Assembly (NCBI GenBank): GCA_030248225.1
Contig: JASANE010017534.1
Span: forward strand, 35,188 to 99,187
Length of the DNA stretch: 64,000 nucleotides
Source of the DNA: Trileptium ribeirensis
Lineage: Eukaryota; Nematoda; Enoplea; Enoplida; Thoracostomopsidae
Direction of reading: 5' to 3'
Shown: one piece after another, positions 34,560 to 46,826 of the stretch
Numbering within the stretch: position 1 is the stretch's first letter
Layout of the letters: the number at the start of each line of letters is the position of its first letter
Notes under the pieces: generated by a model
The model's input: only the letters and a program-made list of their open reading frames with translations
Databases searched by the model: none
Told to the model about the DNA's origin: nothing
Made by a program: the position numbers and the translations under genes

Positions 34560-35530
34560 AATGTATGAACTGAGAGAAATAAAATTAGCATTTTGGTTGT
34601 CTTTAACTATAAGTTTAGGAATTATGGATGATTGTTGGATAAACTGTGTCAAAAAAATGGTAGTCGTTAATAACCGTAAGGTCGTCTATGTATCGGAACA
34701 TATTTTAGTGCGAAGCATATATATTGCGTTCGAGATTATGTAAAAAGGTTACTAATATAAGGCGCTGCAGCCGTGCACAGGTAATCCTATGAGTTGCTTG
34801 TAAACTTGATTTCCGAAATGAAAAGTAAGTGTTTTAATGAGTATTTGTATTTCAAGTTCGTCTAGTTTGTTAAGGAAATATCTGTCCTCATGTTTCGTGT
34901 TAGTAAACGTCCGAAAGGTTTTAGAATTTAGAAACGCAAATAAGTGTTTTTGCTATTTTTATTGAATGCAACATCTAATAATTCTTTAAAAATGTCAAGG
35001 TTGCAAGGTGTTATACAGTGTAGCGAAGTCATATGTATTAATGTTGTGGCAATTTTTTCTAGAATTAAGTTTTAGAAATGCATTCTATAATATTGTTACT
35101 GTTCGTTACTCCAGAAGGCGTAAAGTTGGGTACATTTTTCTATGGTTTTGCAGTATTTTTGAAGTCGGATTTGTATAAGTCTTAAAGCTGAACATCAAAT
35201 AACCGAAAGTTTTTTGGTGGGAGCTTTACTATTGCAGATAATAGCTCTGAAAGTGATGGGAACTTTATTAAGCTTAGGGACTTTTTACATGCAGAGTTAA
35301 TTACTTTAGTTGCTGGCTAACGAAATATCAAATTAATTATAAATCCTTGCTAGAAGCCATATCGTAGTTGCTTTTTAGAAAGATTGACTTTCATGTAAAC
35401 TTTACTACCGTCGACCTCTGATATTAAGTTCTTTATGAACTTGATCTATATAAAATCTTTTACAGATAAAAGCATGAATTTGATTAGCCTTGTCAGTTGG
35501 AATAAATATAGTTTTTTTTGGATAATGGAG
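34560..35530 (-). pseudogene. Reverse transcriptase relic (Penelope-like or related family)
   Basis: Reading the minus strand down from 35530 gives, in shifting frames, PKKTIFIPTDKANQIH, then FRAIICNSKAPTKKLSV and a following LRLIQIRLQKYCKTIE helix with FWSNEQ. Near 34870 is an FLNKL-x-ELE-like block, then FLHNLERNIYASL. The polymerase box NMFRYIDDLTVIND is at about 34690-34730, and a frameshifted PKLIVKDNQNANFISL follows. This order and the RYIDD box match a family of animal RT proteins with ADK/TDK N-terminal and R-FI-A-S motifs, related to or often filed with Penelope-like elements. Stops and frameshifts are numerous. No GIY-YIG endonuclease was seen. Confidence 0.6.
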
Positions 35531-36010
35531 AGTGTTAAATTAGAGTTTTCGTCTAGTTTAGAGGTAATACGAGTCATGGGGTAAATTAAGAACTAAATAT
35601 GGTCTAGTGAAGCACTGAATTTTTTAATTGACTGGTACGACTATTGTTTAAGAGTTTCATCGCTTCAGTTTGTCACAATAGTTTACCAAATTGTCAACAA
35701 TATCAAGATTGATGTAGCAGTGGCAAGGTTACAATTTAAAGGTCCGAACGGTTACAATTTAAAGCTATTTGTCTGTAGTCAAAGATTTTAGAGCGCATGG
35801 GGCGTTATATTTTGAAGGATATACGAGGAGATAAATAGTTTATAATAATCATAGTTGGTATTAAGTTCAGTGGGTAAACACGTCAAATATCAGAACTATT
35901 AAACACCTTGCCTAATTTTAGTTGGTCGAAATTTATATGTTAAAAATTAATAACCATAAATTTTTTTGGGGGCCTTATTAGGAAATTTTATGTTTTCACG
36001 GGAATATTCT
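35531..36010. other. Unassigned stretch
   Basis: No gene recognised. Confidence 0.4.
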
Positions 36011-36021
36011 AACAAAATCCA

Positions 36022-36193
36022 GAATGATATCACAGGCGTTAGTGGGAATTTTGGTGTTATCTGTTGGTCGTTTATCTTCAGAAGAAATAGTGGAACTCTT
36101 TTTAGTATTCCAAGACTGCGCTATCGAAATTTTATTACGAGCCAGACCACGATGTCGTTTAAAAGTTGGGAACAGCAAAAATACGATAAATGG
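36022..36193 (+). CDS. Unrecognised coding-like exon with strong donor
   Basis: An acceptor-like AAATCCAG precedes 36022 and a good donor GTAAGT follows 36193. The open frame reads ISQALVGILVLSVGRLSSEE and IVELFLVFQDCAIEILLRAR, an amphipathic helical repeat style. The family is unknown to me. It may belong to the same gene as the exon near 38.4 kb, as both are leucine-rich helical and on the + strand. Confidence 0.35.
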
Positions 36194-37069
36194 TAAGTAT
36201 TTTTGAACCAAAAATTAACCCCAATCCTAAATACGGCAGAAGCCAAAATAGAAGTTATTTATATCGTAATAGGAACTATTAGACCTAGTAACCCAGGAAG
36301 TTTACGCAAGTCCTCTTATATAGAATTAAAGTATGAAATGCCACTTCAACAACACCTAACGCAACAACTCATAAAGAAGCAACAACAAAAGCAAAGTACG
36401 TCGAAAACGGAATACCATCACCAAACGAAATGGCAAAAAATGGCAACAAACCCTAGCACAACAAAAGAAATCGAAGATACAATCCAAGAACTTGACTCAA
36501 GCGTACCCGAATCAAAAAGAACAACGACTTCCACCGAGCATGAGCAATAACAATGAACAATTCGAACTAACAATCGGCGCAAACCAAGCCCGAATCCGGT
36601 GCAACCGAGAACATTCGTGCAGCAGCGTTGGTGATGTATCATAACATCGTTGAAGAAAAATTTTATCGAAATCAATACAGACGATGTGAGTTGTGAGATA
36701 AGCCGATAGACCTTTTTCACCATTTTCTCCTAACGTTGTCAATGAAATTCCTACCGCTTAGCTCACTATGTCCAATAATGGTGGTGGACTTGGTGCAAAG
36801 AATATGTCTGATGTGATGGAAAGAGCTATTGCAAATAATTAAAAAGACTAAAAAGCAACTGTATTCATACTAACAAGAGTGAGACCTAGACCTCTCCAAT
36901 AGCTGCCGGCTGTTGCGTCCGACTTTTCAGGATCAAAACCGGACCTTACGAGATCAGAAATAGCAATACGTTATTTTCGGTAGTATGGGTTTATCGAGAC
37001 CATATAGTAGCTAGGCCGTGATGGAAGCGGTGGAGTTTATGGGATCAACAGTAACACTAATATGCAGCG
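36194..37069. other. Unassigned stretch
   Basis: An ORF at 36203-36550 is rich in Gln, Thr and Lys and overlaps minus-strand ORFs. It shows no family features and I do not support it. Confidence 0.4.
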
Positions 37070-37760
37070 GATCCTGTCTCTATCGCTGGAAGCAATTAAA
37101 TGCCAAAACATTTTGGTTCTATCGAGTGAAAACATCCGATCACGTATCACCGGCAAACCACTGTCAGGCCTTTGGTGTATTTCAAAACATTTTCATTCTA
37201 TCAAACGAAAACACCCTATCATATATCACCGGTAGATTTTTTCTGAACCAGCATTAAACCTTTGCTGCATGGCAAAACATTTTAGTTCTACCGAAAACAA
37301 TCTATCGCGTATCACTGGTAGAATTTTTCCCAACCATCGTTAAGCCATTGGTACATGCCAAAACATTTTGGGTCTATCAAACGAAAACGTCCTATGACGT
37401 ATCACTGGTAGAATTTTTCCGAACCCACGTTAGGTCTTTAATGCATGCCAAATCATTTTGGGTCTATGAACCGAAAACATCCTATAACGTATCACCGGTA
37501 GAAATTTTCCAAACCACCGCTAGGCCTTTGGCGCATGCCAAAACATTTTCGGTCTATCAAACGAAAACATCGTATTACGTATCACCGGTAGAATTTTTCT
37601 GAACCCACGTTAGGTCTTTAGTGCACGCCAAAACATTTTTGGTCTATGAACCGAAAGCATCCTATAACGTATTACCGGTAGAAATTTTCCAAACCACCGT
37701 TACGCCTTTGGTGCATGCCAAATATTTCTATCAAACGAAAACATCCTATGAGTATGAGGC
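37070..37760 (+). repeat. 90-bp tandem repeat, about 8 units
   Basis: The block CATGCCAAAACATTTTGG recurs exactly 90 bp apart at 37351, 37441, 37531, 37621 and 37711, with more diverged units before. Because 90 is a multiple of three, one frame stays open over several units with a 30-residue period beginning HAKTFWVYQTKTSY. The last unit ends near an ATGAGGCATTGAA block that recurs 100 bp later. Confidence 0.85.
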
Positions 37761-38414
37761 ATTGAAGAGGGTATAGCAACAAACTCTAATATTATTTAAA
37801 TAATCATACGTATTTTCCCAAAAAAATTTAGAATTTCGACTGTTTTATTGTGTCGTGCATGAGGCATTGAAAAGGGTACCGATTAGATACTTTTACTGAC
37901 TGAGACTACATACACAGAAAATTTGAGCGAAATTTCTAAAGTAAGTGTTCGAGTTAACATCATAGGTTTCCGAAAATAATAACATTTCGGGAAATTTTGG
38001 CTTCAAATAAAAAAAATTTAATCCGCTGTTTTTGAAGAATTCCGCCGCGATAAAGGCTCAAACGGCAAATCTACTTGTGTTTCCATGAGAACTTCAACTT
38101 CTGCTACAAGAGCAATTGTCTCATGCATTGAGCACAAGTTGAGTAATAAGATAGGAGCAGTTTTTTGGATATTCTACTGTTCATGACTATGCTATTTTGA
38201 AAGAATCTATCCACTCACAGGTATGTAACTGGTTGGTTTTATCTGTGTAGAAACCTAAATTTATATAGGATATAAATGTATTTTTCACTCTAATTTTGTC
38301 ATAGCCGTCAGGATGTGACAATGGTTTCACGTTTTGTCAAATAATGTACTATACGCTTGCGCTTTAGTGCAAAATTGTGCAGCTGACATACCCGATATTT
38401 TTACTAGTCTAATA
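37761..38414. other. Unassigned stretch
   Basis: No gene recognised. Confidence 0.4.
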
Positions 38415-38759
38415 GGCGACCCTTCCCCCACGTAAGACTCGGGAGCGTCAGCATGTTATTGCACGATTTAATGATATGCTTTATCAGAACAGTATAGTAC
38501 TGTCTGTCAGTCGCGTGGAACCTCGTGACCGTACCTTGAGATTGCTAGTGATTGCTGCCTGCTGGGACGCCAGTTTACTGGTGTCGAGACAGATTGTTAG
38601 GACTTGGAATTCCGGGGTCCTTGCTGGAGATGAACGGGTTTTCAACTATTTAACTTATCGTGAATTTTAACGTTGCCCAAAAATTATTCCAGTTAAATTT
38701 TAGCACTGGTCCTGTTGAAGCAATCAATGAACAAAAGTTCATTGTGCAACACTACCCAG
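38415..38759 (+). CDS. Unrecognised coding-like exon pair
   Basis: The first piece (about 38415 or 38434 to a stop at 38670) encodes TRERQHVIARFNDMLYQNSI, then LRLLVIAACWDASLLVSRQI and RTWNSGVLAGDE. It has a strongly coding-like residue mix and lies in a locally GC-richer stretch. A second short piece after ATTCCAG near 38695-38759 has a good donor CAG|GTATGT. I do not recognise the family, and the join between the pieces is unclear. Confidence 0.4.
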
Positions 38760-39977
38760 GTATGTATGCTGCTGCTGTGATTTGGTTTTCGTAATCAGAT
38801 TATGGGAGTAAGAAATCTCAATCACAGCTGAACTTTCAGACAAAGTAGCTTGTTATTTTTTAACTAATGTAATAATTCGGGACTTTGCACAAAATGCCGA
38901 CAGTGATCAACTCCGAGGCTAGGGTATTAGGCTTCATAAAATTTATGCTGTAACGACTGAGCTGATCAGTTGATGTTTTGCGAAACACTTACCTAACATA
39001 TATATAAACATTGCCAAACAATTAATTTTGTTTGAATTTTTCAGTTCGGATACTATTCCGAATAGAGACTGCAGCCAGGTCAGTTTGACCCCGGTCGGTT
39101 TGACACTGGTCGGGCCGACTCAGGCCAGGTCGACATTGCTGGGTCGCATAAACTAAGATCAGCCCTTGTCACAGACCCGTCGGCTGATCAAATTCAAATC
39201 CAGCGATAAAACCAAAATATCCTCGCATATCATGTTCTTTTTCTATGTGCAGTATATACAGAAATTTGTACAATCACAACATAAGATTTAGGTGGGCACA
39301 ACTGTGATCAATGAAGAATGTATCCGTGTAATACAGACGCTATAAGTGTAATAAGTACTGCGTAATGTATTGAAAGTAAAATACTTAATAATTCAAAACA
39401 TATAATAATTGAACATGAACGCATATTTTAAAACATGTTTTTACTGCTTTTATCCCGGACATTTTACGCTCCGCATACAGAATATGTATCGTGGGAGACT
39501 GAAGCCTCTTCGGGTCAATGAATTGTTGGGGTCCGCTCTGGTGGAGTCTGAAAATTTAGGCCCCATCCGGTTCTAATTGCGAAATTCTACGACATATGCA
39601 ATACTATTGAAGACTGTTTTGTCATAAATCAGAGTCCGATTTACGGATTTTGTGATGGCATCAACGCATCCATTGTAACTGACTTGTTCAAAGTCAAAAA
39701 CATCCTTTAGATTCATTTAAGAAATTTACATTTCAACGCGAAAAAGTTGTCACTACGCGCATCATACAGCAACAATTGGCTGACATGATGACGATGGTAA
39801 TAGCTGCTGCACAAACATCAAATTGTCAAACAAAATTATTAAATGGAAATCACGGCTTGAAATAGTTTTTTTTGGTATAACAAAGTGTATAAATTTGTTA
39901 CCTACTGTCACATAACTCATCTGACTGTGTTATGCTGTTTGAGGATTTAGTCCATCGAGTTTCGCAATTGTCCTAAA
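38760..39977. other. Unassigned stretch
   Basis: No gene recognised. A short GGTCGG/GGTCAG-rich run lies at 39075-39150. Confidence 0.4.
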
Positions 39978-40236
39978 TAGCACAGTAACTAGTATACGAG
40001 ATTCGCAGCTAAATGTTCTGAGTTCAATTCGGCGCTGCGGCAACCGTCAACAGTGTACATTACAAAACGATGTCCTAACCGAGTTTGTCGGGCAAGCGTG
40101 CATCCATGCGTGTTGTTATTCTCTCGCCTTGCAAGATTTTTTTAAAGAAACGGTTAACAACTCCTCAATTGCGCAATGGCTAGTGTACGCGATTCGCAGC
40201 TAAACAATGTGGGTTCAATTCGCCACTGCGGCAACC
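39978..40236 (+). repeat. Two tRNA-like (SINE-type) modules
   Basis: Segments 39978-40045 and 40169-40236 share AGATTCGCAGCTAAA-type and CTGCGGCAACC blocks. Each has an A-box-like start (GCGCAATGGCTAGTG in the second) and, about 40 bases later, a B-box-like GGGTTCAATTCGC. The pattern fits tRNA-derived SINE heads. No cloverleaf with full acceptor stem is convincing. Confidence 0.5.
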
Positions 40237-41525
40237 AGTGTTCAACGTTGTTTGAAATATATATTGATTTTGATAAAAGTTTCGTATTACGCATAAAACA
40301 AAAAATAAACATTCAAATCATGCAGCTTATTTCGACATATACCTAAAAGTTGATATAGTTGATTGGCACCCTACGTTGGATTGATGTCTATGCCGTATGC
40401 GGGCAACATTTTGGGCAAACAAATATTTTAATTACTAATTTTTCATGCTTTATAGTTTCTTGGTTTCCGCTATTTAAAATATAAGGTTTCTTTGTAATTT
40501 TTTATTTCAAATGTGATTTTCTGCATGACATACTATAAATATACCCAACAACCAATTTAGTGAGTTAAATTCTAGAAAAATACGCAATTATTGATATCAA
40601 ATCAACAACTTTATAGAAAAGAACGCTAATCTAGTGTGCTATTTTGTCGCAATTAGTCAATTAGTTGCACTTTTTACTAATATTTATGTAAGTTGAACTT
40701 CGCTACGCTGACGATCCAAAATATTATTTACATGACTAGGCATTAAAGTTCTCATTCTGGTTTTGTTTCTCTTTTTTCAATTATTATTAAAGTAAAATTT
40801 TTACCATAGCTGGGAATTTGCTGACTTAGGCGCTTAATACCATATTACAAACACATACGAATATTTCATTTTAAACGTATAATATTGATAATATATGTTT
40901 TAGATGAACTATAATATAAAGAGAATCATTGTTCGCTTGCAGATAGCTACATCGTAATTGCTCTAAAACTATTTTAGCTATAATTATGCATGAATAAACT
41001 TTAGGTGCGTAAACCACGGTTATTTCTTGTCAAAATCATAATCAGGATAGTGTACACATTTGTGGAATAGGTGTCCTCGGATTTTTGCGAACGTGAAACA
41101 ACGACTCTAATAATTTTACTAACGACATTTGCGTACGAGCATATTTGTTCACGTTCATCCAATGACGTGCAAAATTGGAAATATGTACAATGTACACGGC
41201 GTTCAGTGGGTATATTATCAACTAGTGTGGTTGTTGGGCCTTGTGTCATTTAAATATGATCATATATATAGTTATAGTTGAGCCTCAGAATATTTCATTA
41301 CGACAAAATGACGGTGACAAATATGGTCGGATCGATGTTGGTGAGGGCTCAAAATGTATAACTTGACGCGAACTGATGTGGTTTTGAGACTTAGCTCAAC
41401 ATCATGACCTATTGTCAGTCAAAACTCTATTTTCACTTTGGGTTAATGTAAAGCTTGTAAATTTGCTAACTTTCATTTTAGTGTCTGTAATTACGGTACA
41501 AATTCACCTCCTGTTTTACATATAA
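40237..41525. other. Unassigned AT-rich stretch
   Basis: No gene or clear repeat recognised. The overlapping ORFs at 41001-41253 on opposite strands are not supported. Confidence 0.45.
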
Positions 41526-41815
41526 AGCTATAAAAGCCATTGCTTCTATATGCCTTGTTGGTAAGTTGAGTGGTTATTGTTTTTCAAACCGTTCCATTCA
41601 GTTCGATATAAATCAAAGTTATATTATAGATTATTACTTTAGGAAGTTGCGCCATGCAGCTGCGTACCGTTATTACATAAAAGCCACTGCTTCTATATGC
41701 CTTGTTGGTAAATTGAGTGTTTATTGTTAGCCACGCTTTCATTATAAAACGATAAAGCTCTTGTACCGTCCCATTCGGTTTGATATAAGTCAAAGTTGTA
41801 TTATAGATTATGACT
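41526..41815 (+). repeat. Two-copy direct repeat, about 145-176 bp offset
   Basis: The blocks GCTTCTATATGCCTTGTTGG (41540 and 41689) and ATAGATTATTACTTT/ATAGATTATGACTTT recur. Between them lies AGGAAGTTGCGCCATGCAGC, which also resembles a module inside both palindrome arms (43003-43038 and 63364-63408). Confidence 0.65.
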
Positions 41816-42421
41816 TTTGTGTTCTAATGCGTAGAAGCCATGTTGCTGAATAACTAATCGCTGTATAAACAGATAGTCCAATGCACATTCCCATAAGACC
41901 ACCAATGCTACCAAAGAGCTGCTGTGAAGAAATAAGGTAATCTTCATTGATAAACGTTAGGCGTGATGGTACCTGTATCTGAAATTATTTCATAAAAATA
42001 TTATTATTCCTATATACACAATATTTATGTACATTTCTGAGAGCATATACTTATTTATAAATAGGTCCTATATATTTTATTATATTTATATAATATATAT
42101 TAATTTATTATTTATTTTTATATTTATATAAATTCATGTGTCGGTGTAAAATATGGTTTATTTAAATATCAAGCAATGACAACAGTGCTTGGATTCTATT
42201 GTCTTTACTTTGTGTGTGAAACATTTTGTGCAAAATAATTATGAAATTAGGCGTTTTTGTAAAGTTTTGCAATTCTCAAGCCAAACAAAAATAGTCGAGT
42301 GCTAACAATTAGCTTCGATCACACACAACTTGGTCCTTAGCACTTGTATAAAATTATAAGAAGGTGAACGGGAATTGTTCATATTTCACCGTCACTGAAG
42401 AAGCTATAAAGGTATATATTT
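41816..42421. other. AT-rich left flank of the palindrome
   Basis: No gene is recognised. The stretch 42040-42130 is almost pure A/T with TATATTTAT runs. Confidence 0.5.
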
Positions 42422-43423
42422 GACCAGGTTGAACGCTATCTTGCTGTTCATGATTACGTGCTGCAAAAGCAATAATAATTAAATAATTGTGCTATTCTAC
42501 GCTTCAATTTATCAGTACCAAGCAGTGTAATTTTGTAACAGAAACGACGCAATAAAACTACAAAAGTTTCAAGGTTTCCCTTCTGAATGTGCTTTAAGGA
42601 TTCCATTCTCATTCATCTTGTCTCCCGGTTTTTTGAATCTGTCGAAGTCTGACGCATGGATCAAGTTTTTTTTCAAGCCTAATACAAATCGTAAGCCTAT
42701 GAGACACTTCCTCCAATTAACGGACATTGAATTAAATTATTTCATGCTAGAACTCTCCAATCAAAATGCATTTACCCTAAATGGTTCTGGTATGTAGTGC
42801 ATACTTCGTAACCACATGGAATTCTCAAATTGTAATGCTCAAAAATAATCATGTTCACCAGTTAACCACTTATTAGAAAGCATCGAACTACAAATATCTG
42901 CCGATGTCCAAATAAACCGTGGTCGGTTCCATTCATATTATGAGTATCCGAAAAGAGAAAAAATATTATTGTTTGACGGATATGACCATAGACGCAGTGT
43001 AATAACAGTGACACAGTTGCATAGCGCAACTTCCTAACACCATGCCCATGCGACCCCGGCTATCACAACCTCAAGGGCGGACCCAATGTTTTCCGATTTA
43101 GCCACTTTTCCTGGTCAGACCCAAGAAGTTATGGAGCTTAGCAGGCCGCAGGCGCGCTTCACGGGGTGTGTTCGGACACCGCTCGATTGGTTGCGCACGT
43201 GTCTAGTATCTTGGTATGATCACTGAGGTCCCCCAGGGAGGTTGACACCGATACCTGCTCACAGGTTATAATGTCAAACCGACATTCCCTGTGCTAAACT
43301 AACGGAAGTTGTTTAGTCTGACCTGATTTAAAGTAAAAACGCGTGGTAATTTAGGGTGCCCAGGGAAATTTTTGTTTTCCCATAGGCTAGTTTCCGGTCA
43401 AGCGCTTCTCTCGTCTGTAGCCC

Positions 43424-43819
43424 TTGGCGGCCCCCCAGGGATTCCCCCACGTCTCCCGAGAGTTTTACCGCGCAGTGGATATTTTTGCACATAATATTGA
43501 GTGTTTAATGTTGAGTGCTAAAGTCGTCCCAATAAATTTTATCTTTCGAGTGAGGGTGACTATTAAACCAGTAAATTTGACAGGTGATTTGGTGGAACAC
43601 TCTCGTTGTAATTCTGTACCTATCGTAATGAACAATGGTGGCGAACCGCACGTGTCAGGGCTTGGAATGTTCCCCTCGTCAAGCCGTGGCACGCAGGGTT
43701 GGCCCGTCCGTTCGAACGCACTTATTACGCCTGGGTTCAAAACAACACTGGACGCTAGGGGTGATTTTCAACGTTTTATTTCAAGATATATACAATACAG
43801 AGTGACTACGAGCAGTTAG
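43424..43819 (+). other. Open frame conserved in both arms, probably not a gene
   Basis: The ORF has 131 codons, and its last 103 codons are matched in the right arm (62580-62987, minus strand). Between arms I count six replacement and about four silent changes, which is what neutral drift would give. No family or start context is recognised. Confidence 0.3.
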
Positions 43820-44883
43820 AGCGTTATACAAACAGCAACTCGGAGGCAGTCGAACTCGTCCATTCCCTTGTCCGCGTCTATTCGGGGAGCGAGGCGGCGC
43901 GAGCGAGCACGTTCCTGGATATACTGGACCAAAATCTATACCCGAGACGTTCAACTAAGTCCGCTATAACTCGGGTTATGTGTTCTGGCATGCTTCGAAG
44001 TTCGCTCCGGGTAACGCGGGGCTTTCCGCACACTTAGAGGCCCGTGCGGGAAAAAATGGTAGATCGCCTCCGTTACCATCTAACTTTAGTCGAATGGGGG
44101 CATGAATCGGGGTACGCGGAAAGGCATGGACCTATGACAAAAGTTAAGACATGGTTGCATTAACAAAACTGTCTATTGTACAAGTTAAAGCATGGTGAAA
44201 GACCAAAAAATACGTGTAGAGCAAACAATCGGGTACTGATAATCGTCGCACAAAGAACGAGGTGCCTATATGGACGTCCAATGATCAATACTTCCTCCGG
44301 TGTGCTGTCTTAGTTCGGTAAATCCTACCTAACAGCCCTACTCAGTCTCTCGTAGCGTTTTGTCCTTAGGCCGGGTTTTACACCGATGAACGATAAGTTC
44401 AACTCGGCGTCTTCAGCAGTCCAAAATGAGGATCGAGATTTTCCTTTATCTTAGCACTTCGTAACCGGTAGGCCGGAGACACTGTGGTTGCTTTCGGTGG
44501 TGGAGTATCGAGTGTACCACGTAGTACTCGCAGGGGACACGGTTTTGAGCACTTAGAAGGGTCGTCCCTAGTAACTTTTCAGCTGCTCAGGCGCACGCCA
44601 GGGCAGTTATCATTTTGGATAATGTCCTACGCGACCAAGGTCGCTGTTCTACTGGGTTCGAGCGGTGATGGCGCCTGTACTACAACCGGGACCAGGTTTG
44701 CACTGTGGGGGTGCGTTCGGTATTGGCGTAGGGGACACGGGGCGTTTTCGCCCTCGGACGCGTTTGCGTCCCTTTTGGGTTGGTGTTCCTTGTTGGTTTC
44801 CTTTCTCTCCTTTCTTGTGTCGCTTATGTCGTTCTTCCCTTTTCTCTCTCTATCCTCTCTCTATCTTATCCTAAGACCTTATT

Positions 44884-44944
44884 ACACTGTACGTATCGAA
44901 ATTGTACAGTGTCTCAACTGCACTATCCAAATTGTGCAGTTGAG
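44884..44944 (+). repeat. Two adjacent perfect hairpins
   Basis: Stem 1 is ACACTGTAC/GTACAGTGT (9 bp, 11-base loop). Stem 2 is CTCAACTGCAC/GTGCAGTTGAG (11 bp, 10-base loop). Both stems are also perfect in the right arm (61448-61512). They lie 30 bp before a tRNA-like module. Confidence 0.8.
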
Positions 44945-44974
44945 TTATTACTAAAATTTTAATGAATTTTCTCA

Positions 44975-45052
44975 GAACTCGATAGTCGAGTGGTTAGTAC
45001 CGAAAGATCTGCAGCGGGCTTAAATTACCCGTGCAGGATCGAAACTCAACAG
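44975..45052 (+). repeat. tRNA-like module
   Basis: An A-box-like TAGTCGAGTGGTTAGTA and a B-box-like GGATCGAAACTC are about 45 bases apart, with a CTGCAGCGGGC block between. It is mirrored at 61335-61420 on the opposite strand. It resembles the head of a tRNA-derived SINE. Confidence 0.5.
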
Positions 45053-45784
45053 GGGAAAATGAAAAAGGAGAGAGACAAAACGGCAAAAATCAAGGCAAGA
45101 GCATACATAGTATACAGCCTAACGGGCAGCCAGTAATAAAATTGAAAATTGCTTAAACTCAGCGATCAAGTCGCTCCAAAACGAAAACGGGGTTTTGCAC
45201 TTGCTCGGTTTGGGGTCAAAACGCTTCGCGAGAGGTCGCGATTTTTCTTTGTTGAACAGAGGATGTTGTGGTCCATTTTCTCTGTTTAAGGGCGGGGCAC
45301 AGTGCCGGACCTTTTTGGAGGCGGGCACAGTGGTGGATTATGATCACTAACCATGCGGTTGATTCGTCTAACGCGGGGAGTTTTCCTACTTACTATCGCG
45401 GAGCTTAACCACGTCGGCGTACTATGGGGAACATTATAGTAAGCTTAATAGTTGAATCAAGACGATCTCGAAGCAAACATGGTGAAGTAATATCTTTTAC
45501 AAGCGCCTACGAAGTTTAGTCATGAGGGCTGTCAAGGACTCGCGAACTCGAAGGTTGATCCCTAGGTAATGCAATTGATGACCGTGTTAACGCTGAATCA
45601 ATCGAACCCGAGATTATGCTGATCATGCAAAGACCGTGTTAAAGAAAATAGCTCCTTGCGGAGTGCCAATACCTTGCGCTTAAGCTGAGATTCCTAAAAT
45701 TTGTTCAGTCTTTAGAATTCCCCAAATTTCCTTAACTCGTCCTGATAAATGAAATTTTGGGGCTTCCTAAAGCCCGACGGAGGC

Positions 45785-45866
45785 TGATCCTCCGTCCCTA
45801 ACTGCAACGTCAGTCCGAACTCAAGCAGCGGCATGAGTGTCGAACAGTCCACTAAGCTATAAATTT
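45785..45866 (-). repeat. tRNA-like module
   Basis: The minus strand reads TATAGCTTAGTGGACTG, then CTTGAGTTCGGACTG about 35 bases later, an A-box/B-box pair. It is mirrored on the + strand at 60534-60590. Confidence 0.45.
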
Positions 45867-46826
45867 GAAAACCATAACCATAAACGCAGACAAGCAAGCA
45901 AATCCCTATGGTTTTGTTGGTAAATTTTACTGTGGTCAGCTCAGGAAAATTCGACAGCCCTAACTCAAGAGTAATAAGTCATGTAAAACATGGACGAGAA
46001 GCGTCCACTTTGATTTGTCTTACCTATGACCACGGGGAATCAGAAGGACTTCGACTTTCGTGTTCACAACCTGACACCCCCCGTGCAATCACTCACCAGG
46101 CTCAAAACGGAACTCGACTGGAGGAGGTTTGTCAAAGAACATGCAAAAGTGTAGTCAGCTGACGTGGGAAAGTAAGACGTCTTCCGACGGGCGTCTGGTC
46201 AAGCTATCGATGGTAAAATTGTGCGGCAATTGTTCAAATTTCAACGGTCTGTTACATTTGGCTCTGGGGAAAATAAACCCCCATTCACTCGATTCTCTTC
46301 CTGACTTACAACCTTTGATCCGGGACAGCGATAGCTAGTCCCCTTCCGCGAGACGAAAGATGTCTACGACAATCGAATTCCATTCCACACGCGAACCAAA
46401 AGCGAAAACAAGAAAGCACGGGAAAGCCGAAAATGTTGCGAAATTAACAGTAAAATCTAAGCGTCGGAGCCGGTCAGTAAAGTAGACCGAACTCCGCGCT
46501 GCCGAAGTCGAACCGATTCGAAGAGACGACGCGGTAGTCGTCGCCTAAAAATTTTCGCCTATATTGAAGGATAGCGATTTTGTGCCATCCAATCGGAGAA
46601 GATCTTTGAACGCCCACTTTTTCGAGTTCAAACCAGGGCGCCCAATCGAAAAATTCCCAAGATTTTATTTTTTGACAGCTATCGTAAACCCTGGGTCCCC
46701 TTTAGAGAGAGTCGGCTTCAATCGAAATCGCCGACATCAAATTTGAACCCTCCGAATACTCGGAGGTCGACCATCTGTGAGTTTTAGCTTAAATTCCTGC
46801 GTAACTTTTAAAATTATGTCAAGAAT

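Noticed and set aside
36203..36742. 115-codon ORF and overlapping minus-strand ORFs
   Set aside because: Gln/Thr/Lys-rich composition, open frames on both strands, and no recognisable motif or splice context.
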